Positions 5,358 through 6,393 of a stretch of 6,393 bases of DNA are shown here, piece by piece. Within the stretch, counting starts at the first letter, position 1. Each line of letters starts with the position of its first letter. The DNA lies in NCBI GenBank assembly GCA_947165335.1, contig CAMVAB010000046.1, positions 1 through 6,393 of the forward strand. The letters run 5' to 3'. Position numbers and translations under genes: made by a program. A model generated the notes under the pieces. The model saw nothing but the letters and a program-made list of their open reading frames with translations, was not told the origin of the DNA and did no database searches. Origin of the DNA: an uncultured Pseudomonadota bacterium. GTDB lineage: Bacteria > Pseudomonadota > Alphaproteobacteria > Rs-D84.

Positions 5358-5736
5358 TGCACTCGCAAATCTTCATCAAAAATGTTTCCCAAATCGTCCA
5401 TGGTCAGCTGACGATTTTCGTGATTTGAAAAAGTCCGGATGCGAAATTATCATGTCTGAAAATGGCTTTATCGTGTATCGAATTGCAGTCGATGAAGCCG
5501 AAATAATTACCATTGGTGTGAACCCTGAATTCAGACGCGCCGGAATAGCGTCTGCGATGATTGGAATAATTGAAAAAACAATTAAAAATCAAGGGGTTAA
5601 AAAATTATTTTTAGAAGTTGCTTCAGATAATATTCCGGCCAAAAAATTATACGAAAATTGTGGTTTCAAAGCCATTGGTTTGCGTCCAAAATACTATGAT
5701 GGAGTGGACGCGATTTTGATGTCCAAAGATTTATAA
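5350..5736 (+). CDS. rimI: GNAT acetyltransferase, RimI (ribosomal protein S18 N-acetylase)
   Basis: RimI transfers acetyl from acetyl-CoA to the N-terminal alanine of ribosomal protein bS18. In 128 residues the GNAT fold is complete. The N-terminus has LHQKCFPNRPWSADDF (8-23). Motif A (ITIGVNPEFRRAGIASAMI, 53-71) carries the RxxGxA acetyl-CoA loop (R62, G65, A67). Then come LEVASDNIPAKKLYENCGF (88-106) and YYDGVDAILM. E102 and Y115/Y116 sit where the general base and acid lie in studied RimI proteins, by recall. The protein is slightly shorter than the usual 140-150 residues. Translation is likely coupled to the previous gene through the ATGTTTAA overlap; no separate ribosome site stands out. 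The gene ends in TTATAA, shared tail to tail with the helicase gene. A different GNAT substrate cannot be ruled out. Confidence 0.88.
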   Translation: MFNALANLHQKCFPNRPWSADDFRDLKKSGCEIIMSENGFIVYRIAVDEAEIITIGVNPEFRRAGIASAMIGIIEKTIKNQGVKKLFLEVASDNIPAKKLYENCGFKAIGLRPKYYDGVDAILMSKDL

Positions 5737-6393
5737 ATTATCATTTACAAAATCTAAAATTCTTTTATCAAAAATTATATCACGAACACTTAAAGGTTTA
5801 ACAATATGCATATCATTTGCATGTCTTGTTCGTGATAAAGCGACATAGGTTTGACCATGTGCAAATGCACCACGCGAAATATCAATTATAACTTTGTTTA
5901 ATGTCTTACCTTGGGACTTATGAATCGTCATTGCATATCCCAACATTAATGGAAATTGTTTATATGCCCCTATTTCGTTTTCAACAATACGATCATTTTC
6001 ATCACGAACATATTCTATTTTTGCCCACTTTTCAGGTTTAACAACAACTATATCGTTTTTATTATCGTCCAATAATTGAACTATGATTTCTTTTGCGCCT
6101 AAATGTTCAACTATGCCGACAGAACCATTATGCCATTTGTCGCCATTTTTAACGAACATGACGAGAGCCCCCTGTTTTAACTTTAAATCCATTGGCGCCG
6201 GCACATCATTTTCGTTAAAAGCCCCTGAAATCGTACCGTTATAGACAATTTCAGGTGCATCGATTTGATTTAGTTTATCAGTGTTAATACGTTCGGCAAC
6301 CGCACGAAACGGTGTAATTATAACCGCATTCTTAAGGGTGTCTTCGTCTTCTATTTTACATTTATTGAAGAATTCTATTGCGCACATATCGTT
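5731..6393 (-). CDS. Pif1/RecD-like superfamily 1 DNA helicase, C-terminal part
   Basis: Only the last 220 residues are visible; the gene continues past the right edge, so Walker A and B are not seen. The visible part matches helicase domain 2 of Pif1/RecD2-type enzymes, which unwind DNA 5' to 3' with ATP. It has AVIITPFRAVAERIN (family ILTPTNxxVxxIN) and LKLKQGALVMFVKN followed by WHNGSVGIVE (family GAxVMxxxNxxxxxxNGxxG). Then come FPLMLGYAMTIHKSQGKTL (motif V region) and GQTYVALSRTR with the motif VI arginines. I see no HRDC or other accessory domain before the stop. It converges on rimI and overlaps it by 6 bases, with no terminator between them. Pif1-like, RecD2-like and TraA-type proteins share these motifs, so the exact subgroup is open. 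Confidence 0.88.
   Translation of the reverse strand, partial: NDMCAIEFFNKCKIEDEDTLKNAVIITPFRAVAERINTDKLNQIDAPEIVYNGTISGAFNENDVPAPMDLKLKQGALVMFVKNGDKWHNGSVGIVEHLGAKEIIVQLLDDNKNDIVVVKPEKWAKIEYVRDENDRIVENEIGAYKQFPLMLGYAMTIHKSQGKTLNKVIIDISRGAFAHGQTYVALSRTRHANDMHIVKPLSVRDIIFDKRILDFVNDNL

Noticed and set aside
1..6393. CRISPR array, insertion sequence, ordinary tRNA or rRNA
   Set aside because: No regular direct repeats, transposase motifs, terminal inverted repeats or further tRNA-like cloverleaf were seen by eye.

Overview
The window looks like chromosomal DNA from an AT-rich alphaproteobacterium. The strongest sign is a circularly permuted, two-piece tmRNA gene (acceptor piece before coding piece) whose tag begins ANDN, the usual alphaproteobacterial form. 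The adjacent tsaB and rimI genes fit. A rubrerythrin gene suggests an anaerobic or microaerophilic life. I think of uncultured gut alphaproteobacteria, but that placement is a guess.

Left part, minus strand: the N-terminal part of rubrerythrin (1-233, running off the left edge), then an unrecognised basic 199-residue protein (297-896), then the GTPase Obg (927-1934). Obg and the unknown gene probably form one unit read leftward. Rubrerythrin has its own promoter and ribosome site.

Centre, plus strand: a strong promoter (1970-1998), back to back with the obg start, drives the permuted tmRNA (about 2036-2316). A small two-helix membrane protein gene (2355-2609) follows, and only after it comes a clear intrinsic terminator (2631-2660).

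Right part, plus strand: a promoter placed almost on top of its start codon leads into a tight four-gene operon (2703-5736). Its genes are a Lon-type ATPase without any protease domain, tsaB (t6A tRNA modification), an unrecognised 114-residue protein, and rimI (GNAT acetyltransferase). The last 6 bases of rimI overlap, tail to tail, the end of a Pif1/RecD-like helicase gene (5731-6393, minus strand), which runs off the right edge.

The theme is translation quality control and housekeeping: tmRNA rescue, Obg, TsaB, RimI and a Lon-derived unfoldase. The item most worth following is the Lon protein that stops cleanly at the start of its proteolytic domain, with all AAA+ motifs intact.
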